This document shows positions 41,334 through 48,652 of a stretch of DNA of 52,934 bases, piece by piece. Positions within the stretch are counted from its first letter, which is position 1. Each line of letters starts with the position of its first letter. The notes under the pieces are model-generated. The model ran no database searches, was not told where the DNA came from, and was given only the letters and a program-made list of their open reading frames with translations. This DNA comes from Elusimicrobia bacterium HGW-Elusimicrobia-3. Lineage in GTDB: Bacteria > Elusimicrobiota > Elusimicrobia > Elusimicrobiales > UBA9959. The translations under genes were made by a program, and so were the position numbers. Location: the NCBI GenBank assembly GCA_002840355.1, contig PHAL01000010.1:1-52934 (forward strand), in the 5' to 3' direction.

Positions 41334-42916
41334 AACTCATAAACTGCGACATTGGCGAGAAAGGCCCGCTGCACGAGGGCGACCGCCTGCTGATGGACTA
41401 CATACAGATCGCCAATCTGGCCTGCGACGGCCACGCCGGCGACAAGGACAGCGTGGCGGCCTTCCGCGCGCTGGCCACCGAGCGCGGCGTGGGCGTGTCG
41501 GCGCACCTGTCCTACCCCGACAAGCCCAATTTCGGCCGTGCCACCATGGAGCTGCCCGAGGCCGAGCTGCTGGCCGCGCTGGACGCGCAGCTGGCCCTGC
41601 TGCCCGGCGTAAAACACGTGAAGTTCCACGGCGCGCTGTACAACGACGCCTGCCGCGACGCCCGCCTGGCCGAGCTGCTGGCCGGCTGGCTGATGCGCAA
41701 CAATATAGGCACGCTGCTGGCGCCGGCCGACTCCGAGCTGGCCGCCGCCACCCGGCGCCTGGGCATCACCGTGCTGCGCGAGGCCTTCATAGACCGCCGC
41801 TACAGCTGGGACGAGGCCACCGGCCGCTTTTGCCTGGCCGACCGCGCCGCCGGCGGCGTGATAACCGACCTGGCCGAAGCGCTGGCCCAGGCCGACGAGA
41901 TAGTGCTGCGGGGCCGCGTGAACGTGAGCGGCGACCCGGCCCGGCCCGTCTGGAAAGAGATCAAGGCCGACACGCTCTGCATACATTCAGATTCGCCCAT
42001 AGCCCTAGAGCTCGCGCCCAAACTGCGCGCCGCGCTGGAGCAGGCCGACAAGGCCGCCGCCGCCGCCGGCACCCGCGGCAATATACGCCTGGTGAAACCC
42101 GGCTTCTGCGGCACCGCCGGCCTGCCCCGTTACGGCAGGCAGGATATCGGCGTCTCGCCGGGCGGGGCCATGGACTGCTTCTCGCTGCGCCGCGGCAACC
42201 TGATGCTGGGCAACCCCGACAACAGCCCGGCGCTGGAGATACTGGGGCCCCCCGAGATAGAGATGCTCACGGCCGGCCGCTTTGTGCTGACCGGCGCGCA
42301 GCTGGAGGCTTTCCTGCACCGCGGTGACGCCGGGCCCGAAGAGGTGGAACACAGCCGGGTCTACGAGGTGGAGGCAGGCGACAGGCTGACCTTCGCGGGC
42401 AAGCGCTACGGCCTGCATACTTATTTCTGCTTCAGGGGCCGCGCCGGCGGCGGACCCATGCCGCCCGCCGAGGCGGTGCCTTTCTCGGCCGTCAGCAGCT
42501 GGGCCGACCCGCAGGGGCGCATACGCGTGCTCCCCGGCCCCGAGTACGGCCTGCTGCAGCAGCCCGGCATGTTCTTCCTGACCCAGTGGCGCACGACGTA
42601 TAAAATGGACAAGATGGGCATACGCCTGGCCGGCGAGGTGGACCTGGCCAACGGCCTGGGCAACATGATCTCCGGCGCCGTGGCCGACGGCACCATACAG
42701 CTCACCAAGGAAGGCCCCATCATACTGCTGCGCCACCGCCAGACCACCGGCGGCTACCCGCGCATCTTCAACGTGATCTCGGCCGACGTGGACCTGCTGG
42801 GCCAGTACGCGCCCAACCAGGCCATACACTTCGTGCAGGTAACGCTGGAGCAGGCCCGCGAATTCGCCCGCCTGAAGGAAGCGGACCTCGACAAGCTCCG
42901 CGCCCCGCAGCTATGA
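41330..42916 (+). CDS. fused 5-oxoprolinase subunits PxpA (LamB/YcsF) and PxpC (KipA)
   Basis: The 528-residue protein is two normally separate subunits in one chain. Residues about 1-245 match PxpA (LamB/YcsF): NCDIGEKGPLHEG, NLACDGHAGD, SAHLSYPD, VKFHGALYNDA, DTLCIHSDSP. Residues about 250-528 match PxpC (AHS2/KipA): VKPGFCGTAGLPRYGRQD, GVSPGGAMDCFSLRRGN, QWRTTYKMDKMGIRLAG, GYPRIFNVISADVD. The usual ACGFHAGD and GAHPGYPD of PxpA read ACDGHAGD and SAHLSYPD, so the active site is somewhat divergent. The join is an Ala-rich linker with no start signal inside. Together with PxpB it should make a two-polypeptide 5-oxoprolinase. It overlaps mutT by four bases. Confidence 0.88.
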   Translation: MKLINCDIGEKGPLHEGDRLLMDYIQIANLACDGHAGDKDSVAAFRALATERGVGVSAHLSYPDKPNFGRATMELPEAELLAALDAQLALLPGVKHVKFHGALYNDACRDARLAELLAGWLMRNNIGTLLAPADSELAAATRRLGITVLREAFIDRRYSWDEATGRFCLADRAAGGVITDLAEALAQADEIVLRGRVNVSGDPARPVWKEIKADTLCIHSDSPIALELAPKLRAALEQADKAAAAAGTRGNIRLVKPGFCGTAGLPRYGRQDIGVSPGGAMDCFSLRRGNLMLGNPDNSPALEILGPPEIEMLTAGRFVLTGAQLEAFLHRGDAGPEEVEHSRVYEVEAGDRLTFAGKRYGLHTYFCFRGRAGGGPMPPAEAVPFSAVSSWADPQGRIRVLPGPEYGLLQQPGMFFLTQWRTTYKMDKMGIRLAGEVDLANGLGNMISGAVADGTIQLTKEGPIILLRHRQTTGGYPRIFNVISADVDLLGQYAPNQAIHFVQVTLEQAREFARLKEADLDKLRAPQL

Positions 42917-43293
42917 GGCAGGTCACGGCCGCCGTCATGGAAAAAGGCGGCAGGATACTGCTGGCCCGGCGCAAGAACGGCGCGCTGGCCGGCAAATGGG
43001 AATTCCCCGGCGGCAAGCTGGAGCCGGGCGAGACGCCCGAGGCCTGCCTGCGGCGGGAGTTGATGGAAGAATTCGGGGTGGAGGCCGAGATCGGCGCCTT
43101 CGTCTGCTCGAGCAAGTTCGAATACAAACATTTGCCGATAGAACTGCTGGTATACCGGGCCCGCCATCTCGCCGGCGAATTCAAACTGACCGACCACTCG
43201 GCCATAGAGTGGGTAAAACCCGGAGACCTCTCCAGCTACGACCTCTCGGCCGCCGACATCCCCGTGGTGGAGTTGCTGCTGGGCGGTAAATAG
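42913..43293 (+). CDS. mutT: MutT-like NUDIX hydrolase (8-oxo-dGTP type)
   Basis: The 126-residue protein has a complete Nudix box GX5EX7REUXEEXGU, visible as GGKLEPGETPEAC and RRELMEEFGV (about 34-56), preceded by LLARRKNGALAGKWEFPGG, typical of MutT. It clears oxidised dGTP or similar nucleotides. Length is as usual. It overlaps the end of the pxpAC fusion (ATGA) and ends the operon begun by the exonuclease gene, followed by a terminator. Confidence 0.9.
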   Translation: MRQVTAAVMEKGGRILLARRKNGALAGKWEFPGGKLEPGETPEACLRRELMEEFGVEAEIGAFVCSSKFEYKHLPIELLVYRARHLAGEFKLTDHSAIEWVKPGDLSSYDLSAADIPVVELLLGGK

Positions 43294-43314
43294 CCGGATT
43301 ACAATAGAACTACG

Positions 43315-43337
43315 AGGCGCCGCGGGGCGCCTTTTTT
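43315..43337 (+). terminator. intrinsic terminator after mutT
   Basis: A 7-bp stem AGGCGCC/GGCGCCT (43315-43321, 43326-43332) with a GCGG loop runs into six T (43332-43337). It reaches the last codon of the convergent gene. Confidence 0.88.
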
Positions 43338-43614
43338 ATTTAGCGGGTTCTTCGGGCTCGGGCTTGGTTTGCTCGGGCTGCTCGGTCTCGGTCTCGGGCT
43401 GGGGGAGAGCGGGCTTGTCGGTCTTGGGCGCGGGCTGGTCACCGTAAATGAACTTCACTTTGGCCGGATTCTTGGCATTGGTGGCGCCGATATTGCAGCG
43501 GGGGCATTTGCGCAGGCACTCTTCGAACTTGTTGGCCGGCGGTATCTCCCTGGCGGAAACCGGGCCCATGCCCTTGCCGCATTGGGGACAGCGCAACCTG
43601 GGTAATTTGATCAT
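43336..43614 (-). CDS. small zinc-ribbon protein with proline/glutamate tail
   Basis: The 92-residue protein has two CxxC pairs, CPQCGK near residue 9 and CPRC near residue 37, spaced to bind one zinc, then a 45-residue low-complexity tail rich in Pro, Glu, Thr and Lys. Function is unknown; such proteins can bind nucleic acid or a partner. It is convergent with mutT and shares its terminator region. The divergent DUF2339 gene starts about 105 nt away. Confidence 0.65.
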   Translation of the reverse strand: MIKLPRLRCPQCGKGMGPVSAREIPPANKFEECLRKCPRCNIGATNAKNPAKVKFIYGDQPAPKTDKPALPQPETETEQPEQTKPEPEEPAK

Positions 43615-43666
43615 AACTCAATTTTATCTTCTTGCACGCTGGTACACAAGGGCCTGCGCCGGGCGG

Positions 43667-43695
43667 TTGACTTGCGGCGGGCAAACTACGATAAT
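43667..43695 (+). promoter_or_regulatory. sigma70-type promoter of the DUF2339 gene
   Basis: TTGACT (43667-43672), a 17-bp spacer and GATAAT (43690-43695) each match consensus at five of six positions. An AGGAGGG ribosome-binding site (43710-43716) and the ATG at 43720 follow. Confidence 0.7.
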
Positions 43696-43719
43696 TAAGA
43701 CATTCTGGCAGGAGGGCGC

Positions 43720-45417
43720 ATGGAAAACCCGAGTTTCGAAGATAAGATAAAATCCGAATCGCGTATTAAATTTATCGAAGAGCGCCTGGCGCGCCTGGAA
43801 AAAGCGCTGGGCCTGGCCAAGCCCGAGCCTGCGCCCGCCCCGGCCCCGGCGGTTGTGCAGCCTCAGCCCTCCGCTGCGCCCGCCACCGTGCCCGCCTCTT
43901 TCGCCGCCGCGCCGCGGCCCGTCTCCGCCTCCACTTCCCGCATAGGCGGCAACTTGCTGGCCAAAGTCGGAGTCATCTGCTTCGTGCTGGCGGCCGGCTT
44001 CATCATAAAGCTGTCGCTGGACTCCGGCTGGCTGACGCCGCCGCGCCAGATAGGCCTGGCGCTGATGTTCGGCCTGGGCCTGATAGTGGCCGGCTTCTCC
44101 TTTATGGACGTAGACCGCGAGTACGCCAGCTACCTGCCGGCCACCGGCATCATAGTGATGTACGCCGCCGTCTTCGCCGCGCACAAGTTCCATAACCTGC
44201 TGCCCTTCGAGAGCGCCATTGCGCTGTCGGGCATGGTCACCGGGCTTTGCGTGTGGATCTATACGCGCATCAGGGAGGACATCTACCCCGTCACCGCCGC
44301 CGTGGGCTCCTATTTCGCGCCGGCCATCATGGGCCTGGGCGCCGGCAGCGTGTTCGCCCTCTACTATTACCTGCTCTGCTCCATCGGCTTCGCGGTGATC
44401 TCCATCTGGGTGAAGTCGCGCACGCTCACCGTGATCTCGGCCTACCTGGCCATACTGATGACGGCGCTGGCCGGCATGACGCTCAAGGACGACAGGCTGG
44501 CCGCCACCATGCTGGGGCTCAACGTGATAATCCTGTCCGCCGGCGTGTACTTCTATACCGTGCAGAACAGGACCCCGCTGACCGAGCGGGAATCGGCCAG
44601 CATGCTGCCGGCGCTGCTCCTCTTCTACGCCATGGAGTACTACTTCATAGACCGGCTGATGCCGGGCCTGGCGCCGTGGCTGTCGCTGGGTTTCGCCGGC
44701 CTGCTGCTGGGTCTGTACCTGGCGGCCAAGGCCCGCTTCCCGGAGGGGAAGATGGGCAGCGAGGGCATGATACTGTCCTTTATCACGGTGGTCTGCTTCC
44801 ACTCCTTCTACCTGGAGCTGCTGCCCACGGGCGCGCGGCCGTGGATGTTCGTGGCCATCACGGTCTTCTTCTGCCTCCCCGCCGTGAAGCTGCGCGGCGG
44901 CGCCAGCGGGGCCTGGCGCATACCGGCGCTGGGGCTGATGGCCGTGCTGGCTATAGAGTTCTTCTCCATGGTGTCGCACCTGCTGGCCGGCACCGAGGGC
45001 AGCTGGCTGGCCGTGTCGCTGTTCTCGGTGGCCAGCATGTGGATACTGATCTGCTTCCGCGGCGACGAACTGGCCGGCACCGACGGCTACGGCCCGCTGC
45101 TGGGCGCGGCCCACCTGCTGGCGGTGCTGGGGCTGTACCGGCTCACCAAGGACGCCGGCTCGCTCGAAGTGACCGTTTCGTGGCTGGTCTACGCGGTGGC
45201 CGTCATCGCCTACGCTTTCTCGCGCAAGGACGAAACGCTGGCGCGCTCGGCCGTGTTCGTGCTGGCCTTCGCGGCCGGCAAGGCGCTGCTCTACGACGCG
45301 GCCGCCGCGCCCACGGTGGTGCGCATAGTCTGCCTGCTGCTCACCGGCGCCGCCCTGTACGGCTCGGGCTTCTTCCTGCGCAAGATAGCCGGCTGGAAGA
45401 CCGAGAAACAAGCCTGA
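43720..45417 (+). CDS. DUF2339 polytopic membrane protein
   Basis: The 565-residue protein has a short coiled N-terminus (FIEERLARLEKALG), an Ala/Pro-rich linker (about 28-70), then about a dozen or more membrane helices filling the rest, beginning IGGNLLAKVGVICFVLAAGF. The GGNLLAKVG block and the long hydrophobic tail are typical of DUF2339. Role unknown; the family is found in cell-envelope contexts. A good promoter and ribosome-binding site precede it. The SulP gene follows 16 nt later and is probably co-transcribed. Confidence 0.82.
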   Translation: MENPSFEDKIKSESRIKFIEERLARLEKALGLAKPEPAPAPAPAVVQPQPSAAPATVPASFAAAPRPVSASTSRIGGNLLAKVGVICFVLAAGFIIKLSLDSGWLTPPRQIGLALMFGLGLIVAGFSFMDVDREYASYLPATGIIVMYAAVFAAHKFHNLLPFESAIALSGMVTGLCVWIYTRIREDIYPVTAAVGSYFAPAIMGLGAGSVFALYYYLLCSIGFAVISIWVKSRTLTVISAYLAILMTALAGMTLKDDRLAATMLGLNVIILSAGVYFYTVQNRTPLTERESASMLPALLLFYAMEYYFIDRLMPGLAPWLSLGFAGLLLGLYLAAKARFPEGKMGSEGMILSFITVVCFHSFYLELLPTGARPWMFVAITVFFCLPAVKLRGGASGAWRIPALGLMAVLAIEFFSMVSHLLAGTEGSWLAVSLFSVASMWILICFRGDELAGTDGYGPLLGAAHLLAVLGLYRLTKDAGSLEVTVSWLVYAVAVIAYAFSRKDETLARSAVFVLAFAAGKALLYDAAAAPTVVRIVCLLLTGAALYGSGFFLRKIAGWKTEKQA

Positions 45418-45433
45418 GCACCCGCCGCCGCCC

Positions 45434-47659
45434 ATGACCGATAACAGCGCCGAAACCGCAGCCACGCCGACTAAGTACTGGGCCGACGCCGGCGCCGGCC
45501 TGGCGGCCATGCTGGTGGCGCTGCCTTCGGCCATAGCCTTCGGCGTGGCCATGTACGCCCCGCTGGGGCCGGTCTTCGCCGGCGCTGGCGCCCTGGCCGG
45601 CGTGATCGGCACCATAGCCATCGGCCTGGTGGCGCCAGCCCTGGGCGGCGCGCCGCGGCTGATCTCGGCGCCCTGCGCTCCGGCCGCGGCCGTAATGGCG
45701 GCCCTCTGCGCCCAGCTGGTGGCGGGGGGCGGCAGCCCCGAAGGCGTGATAGCCTCGCTGATGCTCGTGGGCCTGTTCTCGGGCCTGCTGCAGGCGCTGT
45801 ACGGCGCGCTGGGCGGCGGCCGGCTGATAAAATATATCCCTTACCCCGTGGTCACCGGCTACATGAGCGGCGTGGGCCTGCTGATCATCCTCAAGCAGAT
45901 AGCCCCGGCGCTGGGCCTGGTAAAAGCGGCCGACCCGCTGGCCGGCCTGTTCACGCCGGGCGCGTGGCAATGGCCGGCGCTGGGCGTGGCAACCGTCACC
46001 GCCGCGGTGATGCTGCTGGCGCCCCGCTTCACCCGCCGCGTGCCCGCCGCCATCCTGGGCCTGGCCGCCGGCATACTGGCCCACCTGGCCGCCGGCCTGC
46101 TGCGCCCCGCCCTGCTGGCCATGGACGGCAACCCTTTCGTCATCGGCGCCATCTCGGCCAGCCCGGCGGCCGTGTTCGCCGGCATAGCGGCCAGCTTCGG
46201 CGGCCTGCACCTGCCCTCGCTGGAGCAGCTGAAACTTTTGATAGGCCCCACGCTCACGCTGTCGGTACTGCTGTCCATAGACACGCTCAAGACCTGCGTG
46301 GTCACCGACTCGGTGGTGCGCTCGCGGCATAATTCCAACAGGGAACTTACCGGGCAGGGCGCGGCCAATGTCACGTCGGCCCTGCTGGGCGGCATGCCCG
46401 GCGCCGGCACGCTGGGCGCCACGATGGTCAGCCTGGCTAGCGGCGGCCAGACGCGCGCGGCCGGCATAATGGAGGGCGCCTTCGCCCTGGCGGCGGCGCT
46501 GCTCTTGGGCGGCACGATAGGCCGCATACCGCTGGCCGCGCTGGCCGGCATTTTGGTGGTGGTAGGCGCGCGCATGATAGACCGCTCCAGCGTGCGGCTG
46601 GCGCTCAAGCGCTCTACCATACTGGACTTCGCCGTGGTGATAGCCGTGGCCGGCACCGCGCTGGTGTCGGACCTGATAGTGGCCGCCGGCGTGGGCATAG
46701 CTTTCTCGATGCTGCTGTTCATACGCGAGCAGATGAACAGCAACGTCATACGCCGCAAGGCCACGGGGCTGGAGGTATCCTCCAAGCAGCAGCGCCTGCC
46801 GCGCGAACGCGCGGCGCTCAACGCGGCCGGGGCCCAGACGCTGGTGGTAGAGCTGCAGGGCAGCCTGTTCTTCGGCACCACGGACCAGCTGTTCAGCGAG
46901 ATCGAGGCCGACCTGCGCTCGGCGCGGCGGCTGATCATAGACATGCGGCGCGTGACGTCGGTGGACTTCACCGCCGTGCACATGCTCGAGCAGGTGGGCG
47001 AGCTCATGCGCGAGCGCGGGGGGGCGCTGGTGTTCTCCCACCTGCCGGCCAGCCTGCCCACCGGCCAGGACCTGCGCGGCTACTTCAAGCAGCTGGGGCT
47101 GACGCACCACGAGGGCGCCGGCCGCGTGTTCGAGACGCTGCACGACGCGCTGGAATGGGCCGAGGACCGCATACTGGAGGAGGCCGGCGTGAAGCGGCTC
47201 TACTACGGCGAGCTGCTGGACCTGGGGGAGATAGATTTTTTGCGCGAGATGGACGAGCTGTCGCTGGCCGACCTGCGCGTGGTGTTCAAGGAACTGCGCG
47301 TGACGGCCGGCGACGCGATCTTCCTGCGCAAAGGCCACGGCGAGGAGCTGTTCCTGATCCGCCGCGGCAGGGTGCGCGTGGTGCTGCCGCTCAAGGAGAC
47401 GCACCGCCCGCATCACCTGGCCGTGTTCGGGCCGGGGGACTTCTTCGGCGAGGTGGCCTTTCTCAACCGCACGCCGCGCACCGCCGACGCCCTGGCCCTC
47501 ACCGACACCGACCTCTACGTCATCGGCCGCACCGCCTTCGACGAGATAGCCTCGCGCAACCCGGTGGTGGGCGCGGCCTTCTACCAGCGGCTGGCCACCG
47601 TGGAGGCGCTGCGCCTGCGCGACGCCGACCGCGAGCTGCGCCGCCTGCAGGACAGCTGA
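45434..47659 (+). CDS. SulP-family anion transporter with STAS and cyclic-nucleotide-binding domains
   Basis: The 741-residue protein has a SulP membrane domain (about 15-430; GLAAMLVALPSAIAFGVA, PYPVVTGYMSGVGLLI), a cytoplasmic STAS domain (about 455-570; LVVELQGSLFFGTTDQ, DMRRVTSVDFTAVHML), and a C-terminal cNMP-binding domain (about 610-735; GDAIFLRKGHGEELFLI, FGPGDFFGEVAFLNRTPRTADALA). The phosphate-binding cassette of cNMP domains, FGExA...R(T/S)A, is present (FGEVAF...RTA). SulP proteins move sulfate, bicarbonate or other anions. Control by cAMP or cGMP is likely; a class III cyclase gene lies about 1 kb downstream. Confidence 0.9.
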   Translation: MTDNSAETAATPTKYWADAGAGLAAMLVALPSAIAFGVAMYAPLGPVFAGAGALAGVIGTIAIGLVAPALGGAPRLISAPCAPAAAVMAALCAQLVAGGGSPEGVIASLMLVGLFSGLLQALYGALGGGRLIKYIPYPVVTGYMSGVGLLIILKQIAPALGLVKAADPLAGLFTPGAWQWPALGVATVTAAVMLLAPRFTRRVPAAILGLAAGILAHLAAGLLRPALLAMDGNPFVIGAISASPAAVFAGIAASFGGLHLPSLEQLKLLIGPTLTLSVLLSIDTLKTCVVTDSVVRSRHNSNRELTGQGAANVTSALLGGMPGAGTLGATMVSLASGGQTRAAGIMEGAFALAAALLLGGTIGRIPLAALAGILVVVGARMIDRSSVRLALKRSTILDFAVVIAVAGTALVSDLIVAAGVGIAFSMLLFIREQMNSNVIRRKATGLEVSSKQQRLPRERAALNAAGAQTLVVELQGSLFFGTTDQLFSEIEADLRSARRLIIDMRRVTSVDFTAVHMLEQVGELMRERGGALVFSHLPASLPTGQDLRGYFKQLGLTHHEGAGRVFETLHDALEWAEDRILEEAGVKRLYYGELLDLGEIDFLREMDELSLADLRVVFKELRVTAGDAIFLRKGHGEELFLIRRGRVRVVLPLKETHRPHHLAVFGPGDFFGEVAFLNRTPRTADALALTDTDLYVIGRTAFDEIASRNPVVGAAFYQRLATVEALRLRDADRELRRLQDS

Positions 47660-47696
47660 CGATCCATACCGGTATAACGCCGCTCATAGGGGGGAT

Positions 47697-47725
47697 TTGA
47701 CAGTCCCTCCGTCGTAAGTTATAGT
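47697..47725 (+). promoter_or_regulatory. near-consensus sigma70 promoter of the receiver-domain gene
   Basis: A perfect -35 TTGACA (47697-47702) and a -10 TATAGT (47720-47725) are separated by exactly 17 bp. This is the best promoter in the window. Expected transcription start is near 47732, 27 nt before the ATG at 47759. Confidence 0.82.
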
Positions 47726-47758
47726 GTCTGTCGTCGCTACAACATGTAAGGCTAAACA

Positions 47759-48124
47759 ATGACACTACCCGCTAAAATAATACTCATAGTGGACAACGAC
47801 GAGGATTGGATCTCCCTGCTGGAGAAACTGCTGATCAACGAGGGCTACGGCGTGCTCAAAGCCGTTAACTGCGCCGAGGCCATAGCCGCCGCCGGCCGGG
47901 CCCGGCCGGATTGCGTGATCGCCGACCTGAAGATGGGCGGCGAGAGCGGCATGACCGTTTGCTGCCACCTCAAGAACACCCCGGAACTCAGCCATATCCC
48001 CTTCCTGCTGCTCAGCGGCGCCGAGCCCGAGGAAACCGACTGCGGCTGCGGCTGCGACGCCTTCGTCTGCAAGGCGGACGGCACCCCGGCCCTGATCAAC
48101 GCCGTGAGAAAAGCGCTGGGCTAG
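47759..48124 (+). CDS. stand-alone response regulator receiver protein
   Basis: The 121-residue protein is one receiver (CheY-like) domain with no output domain: acidic VDNDED at the start, phospho-acceptor aspartate in VIADLKMGG (near residue 60), the LLLSG strand and a late lysine in CKADG. A cysteine-rich loop (DCGCGCDAFVCK) near the C-terminus is unusual and might bind metal or form disulfides. No histidine kinase is in the window. A near-consensus promoter drives it, so it may be abundant. It lies between the SulP-cNMP and cyclase genes. Confidence 0.88.
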   Translation: MTLPAKIILIVDNDEDWISLLEKLLINEGYGVLKAVNCAEAIAAAGRARPDCVIADLKMGGESGMTVCCHLKNTPELSHIPFLLLSGAEPEETDCGCGCDAFVCKADGTPALINAVRKALG

Positions 48125-48133
48125 CGCCTTTTG

Positions 48134-48139
48134 TATAAT
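48134..48139 (+). promoter_or_regulatory. -10 box and mini reading frame before the YgjP-like gene
   Basis: TATAAT in TGTATAATA lies ahead of a nine-codon ATG frame (48147-48176, reading MKIDKPGAA) whose TGA overlaps the TTG at 48172. The mini frame may be a coupling leader, or may be chance. Confidence 0.35.
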
Positions 48140-48171
48140 AAAAACATGAAGATCGATAAGCCGGGGGCCGC

Positions 48172-48645
48172 TTGAGCGTAAGCGGCCTGATGCGCGACGT
48201 GCGGGATTTCCTCAAGGATCTCTCGCGCGACCTGCCCGACGTGTTCCCGCGGCGCCCGGTTTACCGCCGCGTCGCGCGCCGCGCGCGCCTGCCGCGCCCT
48301 TCGGCCGCCGACCGCGAGCGGGCGAGGGGGATCATCAGCGCCCGCGCCGCCCACTGGGCCGCCCTGCTGGACGCAAAATACAACCGCATAGCCATCAAGG
48401 GCCAGCGCTCATTGTGGGGCAGCTGCTCGCGTAAGGGCAATTTGAATTTCAACTGGCGGCTGGCCGCCGCCCCGCCGGAGACCCTGGACTACGTAGTGGT
48501 GCACGAGCTGTGCCACCTGCGCGAGATGAACCATTCCTCCAGGTTCTGGGCCCACGTGGCCGCCGCCTGCCCCGACTACAAGACCCACCGCCGCTGGCTG
48601 CGCGACAATACCGCCGCCCTGATGGCCGTCTCCGCGCTGGCCTAG
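48172..48645 (+). CDS. YgjP-like (SprT/DUF45, M48-type) zinc metalloprotease
   Basis: The 157-residue protein shows the YgjP/DUF45 signature: SLWGSCSRKGNLNFNWRL, then zinc motif HELCHL (HExxH) in VVVHELCHLREMNHSSRFW with the third ligand region following, and PDYKTHRRWL. The start is uncertain: TTG at 48172 follows a GGGGG ribosome-binding site and overlaps a mini frame; ATG at 48190 would remove six residues. The family is intracellular; substrates are mostly unknown. The cyclase gene begins seven bases after its stop. Confidence 0.85.
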   Translation: MSVSGLMRDVRDFLKDLSRDLPDVFPRRPVYRRVARRARLPRPSAADRERARGIISARAAHWAALLDAKYNRIAIKGQRSLWGSCSRKGNLNFNWRLAAAPPETLDYVVVHELCHLREMNHSSRFWAHVAAACPDYKTHRRWLRDNTAALMAVSALA

Positions 48646-48652
48646 ACCCTTT

